A DNA stretch of 36,728 bases, from assembly GCA_016703765.1 (NCBI GenBank), contig JADJBL010000033.1, positions 1 through 36,728 on the forward strand, in the 5' to 3' direction. A program made the position numbers and the translations under genes. Under the pieces are notes generated by a model that saw only the letters and a program-made list of their open reading frames with translations, made no database searches and had not been told where the DNA came from. Numbering within the stretch: position 1 is the stretch's first letter; the number at the start of each line of letters is the position of its first letter. Of this stretch, positions 24,535 through 33,093 are shown one piece after another. This stretch comes from Saprospirales bacterium (GTDB lineage: Bacteria; Bacteroidota; Bacteroidia; Chitinophagales; Saprospiraceae).

Positions 24535-24645
24535 TGCCTTTTCCATCTATGGTCAGAAAGGTCTTTTCCGGCCGGAGGATGTCGTCGTACTCGAAATCGT
24601 ACACGGCGGATATGGACTGTCCCCCACTGATGATCTGGATGGTTT
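24535..24645 (-). pseudogene. Partial duplicate of an Rhs core segment
   Basis: This repeats the core stretch QIISGGQSISAVYDFEYD..LRPEKTFLTIDGKG, which occurs again at about 24312-24425 in the adjacent fragment. Its left end is joined to the more N-proximal core sequence (VNFGLDDIGRPYYVGEIFP), giving core order B'-A-B on the minus strand. That is not the order in the intact gene. Unequal recombination between cassettes would produce this. Confidence 0.7.
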
Positions 24646-24649
24646 TAAC

Positions 24650-24663
24650 TGTCAGATTAAGTC
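24650..24663 (-). other. Cassette-boundary motif copy 1 (GACTTAATCTGACA)
   Basis: This 14-mer sits just before the point where Rhs core homology begins (about 24645) and just after the DUF4304-like gene stop. It matches the motif at 27521-27534 in 13 of 14 positions. Its function is unknown. Confidence 0.5.
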
Positions 24664-24677
24664 ATGTCCATTATGCA

Positions 24678-25126
24678 TTATAGATTATAGTGCCTTTTGA
24701 CTTCAATGGGAATCATATTTAAAATAGAGGGGGCCTGCGATTTTAAGTACCGCAATAAATCATCCTCTGTAGCTACAACTTCCACTTTTTGGCTCAATTT
24801 CTCGATGAGAAATCTCCTCAATTCAGTATATCTATCAGCATCTGGTATTGTATTATCCAAATCTAATAACTCTTCAATTCTCTTGGCCTCTTCTGGGTTG
24901 GAAGAAGTAACCCTATTATAGACATGCATCATTAATCCATTTAAGGGAATCGAATTTATTACATATCCAAAATTAATATAATACCGACTTCCAAACTGAG
25001 ATTTTTGCAAGTTCACCATTTTGGTAATTTCATCACCATTGATGACCCAATAATTTCCTTTCTCTTGAATCCAGAAGGTTTCAAAACCTCCGTCAAAATA
25101 TTAAAAAGACCGTTGTTATCCATCAT
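24678..25126 (-). CDS. DUF4304-like candidate immunity protein (one-base frameshift)
   Basis: The largest open frame is 24678-25019 (113 residues, MVNLQKSQFGSRYYINFGYV...), but the gene plausibly starts at ATG 25126. From there the frame gives MMDNNGLFNILTEVLKPSGFKRK and then breaks. Restoring one G in the AAAGGAAAT stretch near 25065 gives GNYWVINGDEITKMVNLQKSQFG and joins the open frame, making about 149 residues with the GFKRKGN..W start typical of DUF4304. DUF4304 proteins occur next to polymorphic toxins, so an immunity role against the nuclease tip encoded just upstream is inferred. Its start lies 4 nt after that toxin's stop codon. It has a markedly more AT-rich base composition than the Rhs core. 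Confidence 0.75.
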
Positions 25127-25130
25127 TTTA

Positions 25131-27026
25131 TTAATAAGTGTCAAGAACTATTCGCCATGGCGAGCCGGGATTTGGATAATGCTTGTCAAAAAGTGTCTTG
25201 TATCTGTTTAATTGATTCCAACCATGTTGCATGGCTCTCGGGTTATAGGGTTTTAATTCATAGATTGTTCTGGTATTGAAATCAACAAAATCCGGCCTGA
25301 TACCTTTAATACCTCTAAACTCCTTGAAAGTAGTAAAGTTGTCTGCTAATCCAGCTTTATATCCATTGTGCATCTGCTGCCCGAACTGTAAACTGGACTT
25401 AGTGAACTGTGTACTGGTCTTAGCTGCACTTGCCCCTTTCACAGCCGAGATAGGCATCAGAGTCGCTACACTTTCTACAAAGGCATCCTGTCGTTCCCCT
25501 CGGGTAGCCTCACCCCCCTCAAGATGGGTGATCTCGGTGTCAAGGGGATTAAGATCCTGCGCCGTTACATATAAAGCATCTGCAATGCCGTGCACAATCT
25601 GTTGCCCTGCATTCCCATTTGCCTGCTTTTCCCAAAAACCCGCTTCGTTTTGCCTTAGGCCATAAGCTGAAGCCGTCGCAGAATATTCAATTTCTCCACC
25701 ACTCGTTTTAGTGATCGCCATGTGAGATTCATCATCCCGAATGTCATAGGTGCCGCCTTTATTCTTCTTGATGGAGCTATTACGCCGTCCCAAACTTGTG
25801 TTTTCCCTACGATATTTCCTTGCTTCCCGTTTGGTTTCAAACAAACCGAACGGATCAATGAATAAAACCGGGTTGTTGAAGCCATACCTATAAGGTGTCC
25901 AGCCAGGAGCCAAATCAGCCAACGGATCCACCCCCGTAAACCTGCCAATATCCGGGGCATAATACCGGAACCCATAGTCATACCACCCAAGCCCCAAATC
26001 CTCATCCCACTCCTTCCCATTATACAAATATCTCATCCCCGGGCCAGTCTTGGGGTCCCAAAGGCCTTCCATCTCCATTCCGAAGGGGTAGTAATAGTTT
26101 CGCTGCAACACTTCGAGCAGCAAAGTATCTTCTGTCATTTCTTCGGTCAAGATCTGCGTGTCCAGGTTTTTGTCTTCAAAGAGCACTACGGTGTTGCCCA
26201 GGTGGTCAGTTAACTTGTACTGGAAGCGCAGGGTGTCGTTGCACCATACTGCTCTTCCTTCCGGATGATGAAACGCCTCGAAATCTCCATCCACTACCTC
26301 CAGCCCGCCTAGATAAAAGCGCTCCTCACCGCCGCTTAGCTCCTTACGGATCTTCTGACCTCCGAATGTATAATCCAGCCAAATGTTGTTTGTTTGGTCC
26401 GTAATGCTGTCGGGTAAGTTAAGCAAATTGTAGTGGATGGCCAAGCCCTTGCCGTCATCGCCTGTAAGGTTTCCGTTGCCATCATAGTCATAGCCCGAAA
26501 AGACGGGCCCAAATCCCTTGGGCTGGGCCAGGGTCGTACTGTCCAGCAGGTCGCTGACCGATTGTAGGCGCTCATTGTTGTAGGTGTACCACAGCGAGTC
26601 GATCCGTCCGAATTCCGGGATGCCGCCGTCGATCTGCACCAGACCGTTGCGGTTGAGTTTTATGATATTTCCGGCCAGGTCGTACTCGTAGTTCGTGCTG
26701 TAACTCCCCACCAAGGGGTCGGGATTGAAAAAGGTATTGATCATCTGCGTCACGCGGTGATTGGCATCGTAGCTGAAGTTATTGCGCATCAGCCCCGAGG
26801 CGCAGTCCGAACCGATCTCGATCTGGGTGATGTCCAGGCCGTTATAGGTGATGGATTCGTAGAACAGGTCGGGGTTTTGCGATAGCACGGGCTCTAATTG
26901 TCCCGTACCGGCAGGCGGATCGTCTTCGCAGCAGAGGACCTCGGTGAATTCGGTATTGGCACAATCTGTGAAGACCAGTTCGGCCGTTGTGGCATTGGTG
27001 TTGAAGATAGTTAACACCATGTACAC
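25131..27026 (-). CDS. Rhs core cassette with PD-(D/E)xK nuclease toxin tip
   Basis: About 400 residues of Rhs core (NFSYDANHRVTQMINTFF, YDYDGNGNLTGDD, LDYTFGGQKIRKELSGGEERFYLGGLEV, YQYKLTDHLGNTVVLFEDK-like) run to the terminal core motif YNGKEWDEDLGLGWYDYGFRYYAPDIGRFTGVDPLAD. Beyond it the tip differs completely from the main Rhs gene. It ends GIRPDFVDFNTRTIYELKPYN: Asp579 (or 582), Glu590 and Lys592 form a PD-(D/E)xK nuclease motif, followed by QLNRYK. This marks a restriction-endonuclease-fold toxin (Tox-REase type). The apparent start at 27026 results from a missing G near 27041; the core continues upstream to 27520 (next entry). There is no signal peptide or N-terminal shell, so this is a displaced cassette. 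A candidate immunity gene follows 4 nt later. Confidence 0.88.
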   Translation of the reverse strand: MYMVLTIFNTNATTAELVFTDCANTEFTEVLCCEDDPPAGTGQLEPVLSQNPDLFYESITYNGLDITQIEIGSDCASGLMRNNFSYDANHRVTQMINTFFNPDPLVGSYSTNYEYDLAGNIIKLNRNGLVQIDGGIPEFGRIDSLWYTYNNERLQSVSDLLDSTTLAQPKGFGPVFSGYDYDGNGNLTGDDGKGLAIHYNLLNLPDSITDQTNNIWLDYTFGGQKIRKELSGGEERFYLGGLEVVDGDFEAFHHPEGRAVWCNDTLRFQYKLTDHLGNTVVLFEDKNLDTQILTEEMTEDTLLLEVLQRNYYYPFGMEMEGLWDPKTGPGMRYLYNGKEWDEDLGLGWYDYGFRYYAPDIGRFTGVDPLADLAPGWTPYRYGFNNPVLFIDPFGLFETKREARKYRRENTSLGRRNSSIKKNKGGTYDIRDDESHMAITKTSGGEIEYSATASAYGLRQNEAGFWEKQANGNAGQQIVHGIADALYVTAQDLNPLDTEITHLEGGEATRGERQDAFVESVATLMPISAVKGASAAKTSTQFTKSSLQFGQQMHNGYKAGLADNFTTFKEFRGIKGIRPDFVDFNTRTIYELKPYNPRAMQHGWNQLNRYKTLFDKHYPNPGSPWRIVLDTY

Positions 27027-27037
27027 GCCTGTTGGGG

Positions 27038-27442
27038 TCAGGAGTCGTGCTGAGTCACTGTGCCCTCCAGCCCGTAATGGTGCAGAGCTGCTGCGATGCT
27101 GTAGGCCGGATGGGACGATTCCTCCGCGTCCGCCAAATCAATGATCGAGCCAAATTCGAAGTATTCTCCGTTGATTTCGACTCCTTCCAGGTAGCGGCAG
27201 CCCACCGAATAGATCGTATCGGCCGGGTTGTCGATACTCACCACGGCCTGCAGGGTGCAGAACAGATCCTCCCCGAAGCACTCCATTTCGCCGGGGGAGT
27301 TGATGGCGATGAGCTTTCCGGCCGCGTCGTAGTAGTAATCTACTTTTTGGAGTTCTTCGCCCATGTATTTGGTCTTCACCAGGTCTTTGGAATTGTACTC
27401 CAGGCGGGATATGGGCTCCGGGCCTTTGCCACCTACAGTCAA
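27038..27442 (-). CDS. Upstream piece of the second Rhs cassette core (frameshifted)
   Basis: This is the N-proximal part of the second cassette's core (YNSKDLVKTKYMGEELQKVDYYYDAAGK, DNPADTIYSVGCRYLEG, ALHHYGLEGTVTQHDS). Comparison with the two other copies shows it is cut from the rest by single missing bases: a G near 27041 (GGG in the third copy) and a C near 27454 (TTTTCC elsewhere, TTTTC here). Core homology begins abruptly at about 27520, next to the boundary motif. No promoter or start for an independent protein is visible, so it is probably silent unless recombined into the main gene. Confidence 0.75.
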   Translation of the reverse strand: MTVGGKGPEPISRLEYNSKDLVKTKYMGEELQKVDYYYDAAGKLIAINSPGEMECFGEDLFCTLQAVVSIDNPADTIYSVGCRYLEGVEINGEYFEFGSIIDLADAEESSHPAYSIAAALHHYGLEGTVTQHDS

Positions 27443-27520
27443 AAGAGTCTTTTCGGCCGGAGAATGTCGTCGTACTCGAAATCGTACACGGCGGATATGG
27501 ACTGTCCCCCGCTGACGATT

Positions 27521-27534
27521 TGTCAGATCAAGTC
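27521..27534 (-). other. Cassette-boundary motif copy 2 (GACTTGATCTGACA)
   Basis: This lies immediately before the abrupt start of Rhs core homology in the second cassette. It matches the copy at 24650-24663 in 13 of 14 positions. The roughly 100 nt between it and the ankyrin gene stop hold no gene that I can see. Confidence 0.5.
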
Positions 27535-27635
27535 TTGGCTATTTCAACTCAATCTTTAATGCCTGACACAGTTTTTGTAATACTCTCGTTTTAAAGAAAA
27601 TCCAGAGCCAGCGGAGGGTTTTTAGAAGCGTGGTT

Positions 27636-28139
27636 TTACGCCCCAGATCCCTCTTTTCTTAAAAGAATGTTTATTAATTTTTGATCGTCAACTTTACGGG
27701 CAAAATCTAGTGGACTAATTCCTGTATTATTTTTTATTGTGGGATTAGCTCCATTTTGGATAAAAAATAACACAACTTCATATTTCTCTTCTCGAGCTTC
27801 GAAAACAGCTCGCCATAAAGGAGTATTTCCATAGCTGTCAATCAGATCAATATTTACTCCTTTTTCTAGAATTAGTTTTGCAGTTTTAATATCATTTTTT
27901 AATGCACAATAATGTAGTGGTTTAAGTCCCTTATTGTCACCCATTTTTAAAACTTCAGGAACATTATCAATAAGATACATAATTATTGAAGGGAGATTCT
28001 CCAAAATTGCATTATGCAACAAAGACCGTCCAGACTTATCCACATACAGAAATTCTGAGTATTCAAAATTAAAAGCTAAAAACCGAGCTTCATCTTTTGC
28101 AAAAATGGCATCTAGTAAGGGTGGAATTTTCATAGTCAT
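27636..28139 (-). CDS. Ankyrin-repeat candidate immunity protein
   Basis: This 167-residue cytoplasmic protein is made of about four ankyrin repeats: GRSLLHNAILENLPSIIMYLI, GLKPLHYCALKNDIKTAKLIL, GNTPLWRAVFEAREEKYEVVLFFI and GISPLDFARKVDDQKLINILL. Ankyrin proteins are a recurring immunity type beside HNH/GH-E nuclease toxins. The start ATGA at 28139-28136 overlaps the stop TGA of the frame-corrected nuclease tip by 4 nt, tying it to that toxin. It would protect the producer or kin by binding the nuclease, which is inferred. Base composition is AT-richer than the Rhs core, as usual for exchanged toxin-immunity pairs. The frame is intact. Confidence 0.85.
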   Translation of the reverse strand: MTMKIPPLLDAIFAKDEARFLAFNFEYSEFLYVDKSGRSLLHNAILENLPSIIMYLIDNVPEVLKMGDNKGLKPLHYCALKNDIKTAKLILEKGVNIDLIDSYGNTPLWRAVFEAREEKYEVVLFFIQNGANPTIKNNTGISPLDFARKVDDQKLINILLRKEGSGA

Positions 28140-28302
28140 TCTTTTTTATTTTTAGCTCTGTTACTTTTGGGTAGTTCAGGATGGTAATTAGAAGGGTCAT
28201 TATATTCATCGCGTAGTTGCTTTTTCGACTTACGCCCTGCAAAAAAATCAGCAATTTGTCTCCACCATTCTTTGCCCTCCTTATGTCCCATATCCCACTG
28301 TC
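28136..28302 (-). CDS. GH-E-family nuclease tail of the main Rhs protein (in shifted frame)
   Basis: The main Rhs frame runs ..SEIIWDKSKPPKG and then ends at a TAA (28281-28283) inside conserved sequence. Dropping one base near 28299-28305 gives QWDMGHKEGKEWW, then LRDEYNDPSNYHPELPKSNR and a stop at 28136-28138. WDMGHK..., DEYN.P.NY.PE.P and NR are the signature of GH-E / HNH-EndoVII-like nuclease toxins. Frame correction therefore supplies the missing catalytic end of the toxin, and its stop overlaps the ankyrin gene start by 4 nt. As written the toxin would lack its Gly-His-Glu catalytic segment. Confidence 0.8.
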
Positions 28303-31300
28303 CCTTTCGGGGGTTTACTTTTGTCCCATATTATTTCAGATCCAGTATCAGGATCATATACTTTTCCATTTTTCCGTTTAGCCATATCCCATACATTATC
28401 AACAACCCCTTTTCTAAATTTTGGTCTTGAGGATTTTGCCAAACCTAACCGAATAAGATCATCAGTCGAGCTAACAGCCCCACCTAGCCCAAATGTCAAA
28501 GTTTGGAAAATAGGATCTTCAAAACCCTCAACATTTGTTGCTCCGGGATTACCACTTGCTAAGTGCAACAACCCTGGTTCTCTCCCTAAAATCAGAGGCC
28601 ATTCTACAGTTTCATGGTTTACCCACGCAACGTCAACGACTTCGATGCTATTGGGGTTAACCGTGACAGTGCCGTCATCATAAATTGTTCCCTCATAAAT
28701 TATATCAAATTCATTCCCTCCAACGGTTCCTACTTGAACATACTCACCCTTCTCGCGGTCAAATACATACTCATTTTCTACCCTCATCCCGTCTGGGTCG
28801 ACGAATGAAATCGGATTGTCCAACACATACCCATACGGACTCCACCCCGCATACTTCTCCGCCAGCGGATCCACACCATTCCACCTCCCAATGCTCGCAT
28901 CATACCACCTGGCCCCGTAATCATACCATTTCAGCCCCAGATCTTCGTTAAACTCCTTCCCATTATACAAATACCTCATCCCCGGCCCGGTCTGGGAGTC
29001 CCAAAGTCCTTCCATTTCCATGCCAAATGGGTAGTAGTAGTTTCGCTGCAATACTTCAAGCAGCAGGGTATCTCCGGTCATTTCCTCGGTCAAGATCTGA
29101 GTATCCAGGTCCTTATCTTCAAAGAGCACCACCGTATTGCCCAAATGGTCGGTCAGCTTGTACTGGAAGCGCAGGGTGTCGTTGCGCCACACTGCCCTGC
29201 CCTCCGGGTGGTAAAACGCCTCGAAATCCCCGTCCACTACCTCCAGCCCGCCTAGATAAAAGCGCTCCTCACCGCCGCTTAGCTCCTTACGGATCTTCTG
29301 ACCTCCGAATGTATAATCCAGCCAAATGTTGTTTGTCTGGTCGGTAATGCTGTCGGGTAAGTTAAGCAAATTGTAGTGCATGGACAAGCCCTTGCCGCCG
29401 TCGCCGGTGAGATTGCCGTTGCCATCGTAGGTGTAGCCCGAAAAGACGGGCCCGAATCCCTTGGGCTGGGCCAGGGTCGTGCTGTCCAGCAGGTCGCTGA
29501 CCGATTGGAGGCGCTCATTATTGTATGTGTACCACAGCGAGTCGATCCGCCCAAATTCCGGTATGCCACCGTCGATCTGGATTAGGCCGTTCCGGTGCAG
29601 ACTCAGGATATTCCCGGCTAAATCGTACTCGTAGTTTGTGTTGTAGCTCCCCACCAACGGGTCGGGATTGAAAAAGGTATTGATCATCTGCGTCACCCGG
29701 TGGTTGGCATCGTAAGTGAAGTTATTTCGCATCAGCCCCGAGGCGCAGTCTGATCCGATCTCGATCTGGGTAATGTCCAGGCCGTTATAGGTGATGGACT
29801 CATAGAACAGGTCGGGGTTTTGCGACAGCACGGGCTCCAATTGACCCGTGCCGGCAGGCGGTTCGTCCTCGCAACAGAGCACCTCCGTGAACTCGACGTT
29901 GGCGCAGTCGGTGAAGACCAGCTCGGCCGTCGTGGCATTGGTGTTGAAAATCGTCAGCACCATGTAAACCCCTGTTGGGGTCAGCGAGTCGTGCTGGCTC
30001 ACCGTGCCCTCCAGCCCGTAATGGTGCAGAGCCGCCGCGATGCTGTCGGCCGTATGGGGCGATTCCTCCGCGTCCGCCAAATCGATGATGGACCCAAATT
30101 CGTAGTATTCTCCATCGATTTCAATTCCTTCCAGGTAGCGGCAGCCCACCGAATAGATCGTGTCGGCTGGGTTGTCGATGCTCACCACAGCCTGCAGGGT
30201 GCAGAACACATCCTCCCCGAAGCACTCCATTTCACCTGGGGAGTTGATGGCGATGAGCTTTCCGGCTGCGTCGTAATAATAATCTACTTTTTGGAGCTCC
30301 TCGCCCAGGTATTTGGTCTTCACCAGGTCTTTGGAGTTGTACTCCAGGCGGGATATAGGCTCCGGGCCTTTGCCACCTACAGTCAGAAGGGTCTTTTCCG
30401 GCCGGAGGATGTCGTCGTACTCGAAATCGTACACGACGGACAGGGACTGTCCCCCGCTGACGATCTGGATGGTTTGGCCCATGATGGGCCCTGCGTCGGT
30501 GTATTGGGGTGTGGTTCTGATCTTTCCCAGAGGGTTGGTCGGGAAAGTCTCGCCTACATAATAGGGTCTGCCGATGTCGTCCAACCCGAAGTTAACCGTG
30601 GTTTTCCACCCGGCCAGGCCCGAAGCCGTCAGGACGCGCTCGTAAGTGCTATCGATCCAGGTGTGCTCGGGGGTGTAGAAGTTGCGCAGCAGGGTGTCGG
30701 AGAAGAAGGAGGATAGCGCACCTTCGATCAGAGCTGTATCCGCAGCACCGAGACTGGACTGTGCCGGAGCGAGGTATATATCCGTGATCCGGTTATACTC
30801 GTCGTGCTTGAAAAGTTGGATATTTCCGTTCCCATCCTTCACTGCTGCGGGCCGGAAGGCCTTGTCCCACCAAATGGACTGGGCCCCGCACCCGGGGACC
30901 TTTTTTTCGTACACCCGGCCGATATTGTTGTATTCATAACTAAACTCCTCCCCCACGGGGTTGACGATCAGCACCAGCCGGGCCAGGTCGTCGTAGTGAT
31001 AAGTGGTCGCGCTCCCTTCTCCGGACAGGGTTTTGGCCGTCAGTCCGAGGCTGTTGGCGTAGGTAGTGCTGGTGTGGCCGTTAGGGTCCCTGACCTTGGT
31101 CGCGGAAAAAAAGTCCGGATCGCCGGTTTTGAGGGTTTCGGTCACATTGCCCACGGCATCCGTCAGGATAGTCTTGCGGGTGATGGGCGAAGCGTCGTAG
31201 GATATGATGCTTGGCCCGGTAGTGATGTGGAACCGGCCCGCTTCGCGGAAATAGCTGTCATAGGTCGCACTACTCAGGAGCGCCCCGTCATTTTCGCGGA

Positions 31301-32501
31301 TGGTGGAAAGGGGTCTTCCAAAACCGTCGAGGTATTGGGTAGTGATTTGTGGCGGAAAGGAGTCATCTTCAAAGGATAGCTCCGTGCGGACGTAGTTTCC
31401 TCCCGGCTCGATTTGATAACTATAGGCCGTGGTTTGTCTGCCGTTGAGGGCAATTTGTTCCTGAAGTCTCCATCTGGGGTCATAGGAATATTCGGTAAGC
31501 ACGCCATCGGGATCTGTGACAGAGTTTACTACAAAGTAATCGTCGTCGTAGTCATAACTGGTCTGAAAATCGCCATAAGACCGGCTCAGCAATTGCAGGC
31601 GGTTGTTCCAGGCCAGGGCGATCGTATCAAAAAACAATTCGGGCGGCGAAGCGGGTCCGGCTCCGTATTTAGCCAGCCGGTACACTTGCGGTTTGCCGTC
31701 GGTGTTATGTCCTCCAAATCCCCCGGCGAGCTGCAGGGTACCACTCCTGGCCGCCCAGTTGGAAGCAGGTACAAGCCGATCCTGAAGATAGCCAAGGTGG
31801 AGATTTTCCTCGATCAGGGTATCGAACCGAAAGGTTCCGGAGGCAAGAGGGAAATCATGTTCGATGCTGTCCGTCAGATAATCGATTGCATCGGGGTCAA
31901 ATAGCCCCAGCTCATCCTCCGCCGAATCGTAGACAAAGATATTTTTGACCGTGGTTTCGATTCCATCGGAATAGACGGTAAAAACAGAGTCCGGTATGAG
32001 CGCGTCCCCGGGGTAGGAGTAGCTCACCAGGGTAGAATCCTTAGTCCCGTCAGCGTATAGGTTGAGCACCTTGGCAGATTCCTGACGGATGTTACTGGTG
32101 GTGATGCGGCGATCGGATACGTAATAGATTCTTTCTATCTGCCGGAAAGGATGCGGCACGACTGTTCCCGCCATCAAGTCTACAATCTGATCGACCAGAT
32201 CTCCAATAATCGAGATACCGAATGGCTGATAGCTGTGAATAAGTTGGAAAACATAATTCTCCCAAAAACTGCCCGGGTAGTTAAACTGGTACATTTCCGT
32301 TTGGAAGTACTTCAGGCTTTCTCCTCCTGAGCAGCGGTCGAAAGCATTGTTGGTAAGCTGCCGGAATGCCCTTGGGCATCTTGACGATGTTTTATACTCC
32401 GCCAAACAACCAATTGCTGATATTCCATCCTCCGGGAATTCGAGCGATGGGGGGAAGGTTTGAAAACCCCTGTATACTGTCAAATGAGGTAAAATCCTCA
32501 T
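28281..32501 (-). CDS. Main Rhs/YD-repeat polymorphic toxin, core and C-terminal region
   Basis: This large uninterrupted part of the Rhs protein (about 1,370 genuine residues) holds many YD repeats (YDYDDDYFVVNSVTDPDG, YSYDPRWRLQEQ, YDDLARLVLIVNPVGEE, YEYNNIGRVYEK) that build the Rhs shell. The conserved end of the core is YNGKEFNEDLGLKWYDYGARWYD...GRWNGVDPLAEKYAGWSPY. After the DPDG motif the unique tip begins (about residue 1,255 onward) and leads into the GH-E nuclease whose last part is in another frame. The apparent start at 32501 is false: a missing base near 32395 links it to the upstream segment. Rhs proteins encapsulate the toxin and deliver it to competitors; the export route here is unknown, although the gene's true N-terminus has a Sec signal. 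Confidence 0.9.
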   Translation of the reverse strand: MRILPHLTVYRGFQTFPPSLEFPEDGISAIGCLAEYKTSSRCPRAFRQLTNNAFDRCSGGESLKYFQTEMYQFNYPGSFWENYVFQLIHSYQPFGISIIGDLVDQIVDLMAGTVVPHPFRQIERIYYVSDRRITTSNIRQESAKVLNLYADGTKDSTLVSYSYPGDALIPDSVFTVYSDGIETTVKNIFVYDSAEDELGLFDPDAIDYLTDSIEHDFPLASGTFRFDTLIEENLHLGYLQDRLVPASNWAARSGTLQLAGGFGGHNTDGKPQVYRLAKYGAGPASPPELFFDTIALAWNNRLQLLSRSYGDFQTSYDYDDDYFVVNSVTDPDGVLTEYSYDPRWRLQEQIALNGRQTTAYSYQIEPGGNYVRTELSFEDDSFPPQITTQYLDGFGRPLSTIRENDGALLSSATYDSYFREAGRFHITTGPSIISYDASPITRKTILTDAVGNVTETLKTGDPDFFSATKVRDPNGHTSTTYANSLGLTAKTLSGEGSATTYHYDDLARLVLIVNPVGEEFSYEYNNIGRVYEKKVPGCGAQSIWWDKAFRPAAVKDGNGNIQLFKHDEYNRITDIYLAPAQSSLGAADTALIEGALSSFFSDTLLRNFYTPEHTWIDSTYERVLTASGLAGWKTTVNFGLDDIGRPYYVGETFPTNPLGKIRTTPQYTDAGPIMGQTIQIVSGGQSLSVVYDFEYDDILRPEKTLLTVGGKGPEPISRLEYNSKDLVKTKYLGEELQKVDYYYDAAGKLIAINSPGEMECFGEDVFCTLQAVVSIDNPADTIYSVGCRYLEGIEIDGEYYEFGSIIDLADAEESPHTADSIAAALHHYGLEGTVSQHDSLTPTGVYMVLTIFNTNATTAELVFTDCANVEFTEVLCCEDEPPAGTGQLEPVLSQNPDLFYESITYNGLDITQIEIGSDCASGLMRNNFTYDANHRVTQMINTFFNPDPLVGSYNTNYEYDLAGNILSLHRNGLIQIDGGIPEFGRIDSLWYTYNNERLQSVSDLLDSTTLAQPKGFGPVFSGYTYDGNGNLTGDGGKGLSMHYNLLNLPDSITDQTNNIWLDYTFGGQKIRKELSGGEERFYLGGLEVVDGDFEAFYHPEGRAVWRNDTLRFQYKLTDHLGNTVVLFEDKDLDTQILTEEMTGDTLLLEVLQRNYYYPFGMEMEGLWDSQTGPGMRYLYNGKEFNEDLGLKWYDYGARWYDASIGRWNGVDPLAEKYAGWSPYGYVLDNPISFVDPDGMRVENEYVFDREKGEYVQVGTVGGNEFDIIYEGTIYDDGTVTVNPNSIEVVDVAWVNHETVEWPLILGREPGLLHLASGNPGATNVEGFEDPIFQTLTFGLGGAVSSTDDLIRLGLAKSSRPKFRKGVVDNVWDMAKRKNGKVYDPDTGSEIIWDKSKPPKGTVGYGT

Positions 32502-33093
32502 CCAGCCCCGTTCTCGTTTCCACGTACGCCGATGAAAGGAGATAAACAGCTGTATCTACAAACAAGACCTGTTCAAAATTGCCGGGAGTGGAAAAGTAGT
32601 GCTCGATACTGCCGACCCCCTCCCAGCTTTCTTTTACGTAGCCATACCCGACATGATTGTTTTTATTGGGCAACATTGGGTTTTGGGCCGCCGAAGTGGT
32701 AATTACCCGTTTTTCAAGGATGGTTTCTGTCGAGGGTATCCTGTAATAATAGTTTAGGGAATCGGCATAAATCCGAACCGGGGCGTTGATAAAAGCAGGG
32801 GAATTATATTCATACCTTGTCACTTTTTCAGGCATGTCATGGGGGTCCTGTACGGCCGTTTTGACCCTGAGGCCGGATGCAATCCCTCCAACTACGGGAA
32901 GAAGGCTGAGCTCATAATCGTAGTAATATTTTCCCCCGGAGCTGAGGCCTATAGTATCGATGGCCCCTATTGAGGCCCGGTTCAAATCCGAAGATTCGTT
33001 TTGCCCAAGGTGAAAGCTTTCCGGATTGGCAGCGCCCTCGTTGTAAAACCCAAAATGTTTATTCATCCCATTTTGAGGTATTTCCAATCTCAT
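32392..33093 (-). CDS. Main Rhs protein, segment upstream of the core
   Basis: This 233-residue piece of the same polypeptide contains NKHFGFYNEGAANPESFHLG, YYYDYELSLLPVVGGIASGLRVK, VTRYEYNSPAFINAPVRIYAD and YVETRTGLDEDFTSFDSI. This pattern is seen before the YD repeats in Bacteroidota Rhs-like proteins. Frames change at both ends (near 33085 and 32395), and the start codon at 33093 is not real. Confidence 0.8.
   Translation of the reverse strand: MRLEIPQNGMNKHFGFYNEGAANPESFHLGQNESSDLNRASIGAIDTIGLSSGGKYYYDYELSLLPVVGGIASGLRVKTAVQDPHDMPEKVTRYEYNSPAFINAPVRIYADSLNYYYRIPSTETILEKRVITTSAAQNPMLPNKNNHVGYGYVKESWEGVGSIEHYFSTPGNFEQVLFVDTAVYLLSSAYVETRTGLDEDFTSFDSIQGFSNLPPIARIPGGWNISNWLFGGV

Noticed and set aside
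23424..27559. Plus-strand frames opposite the Rhs fragments
   Set aside because: They are antisense to the Rhs core, recur in each copy, and have no domain content.
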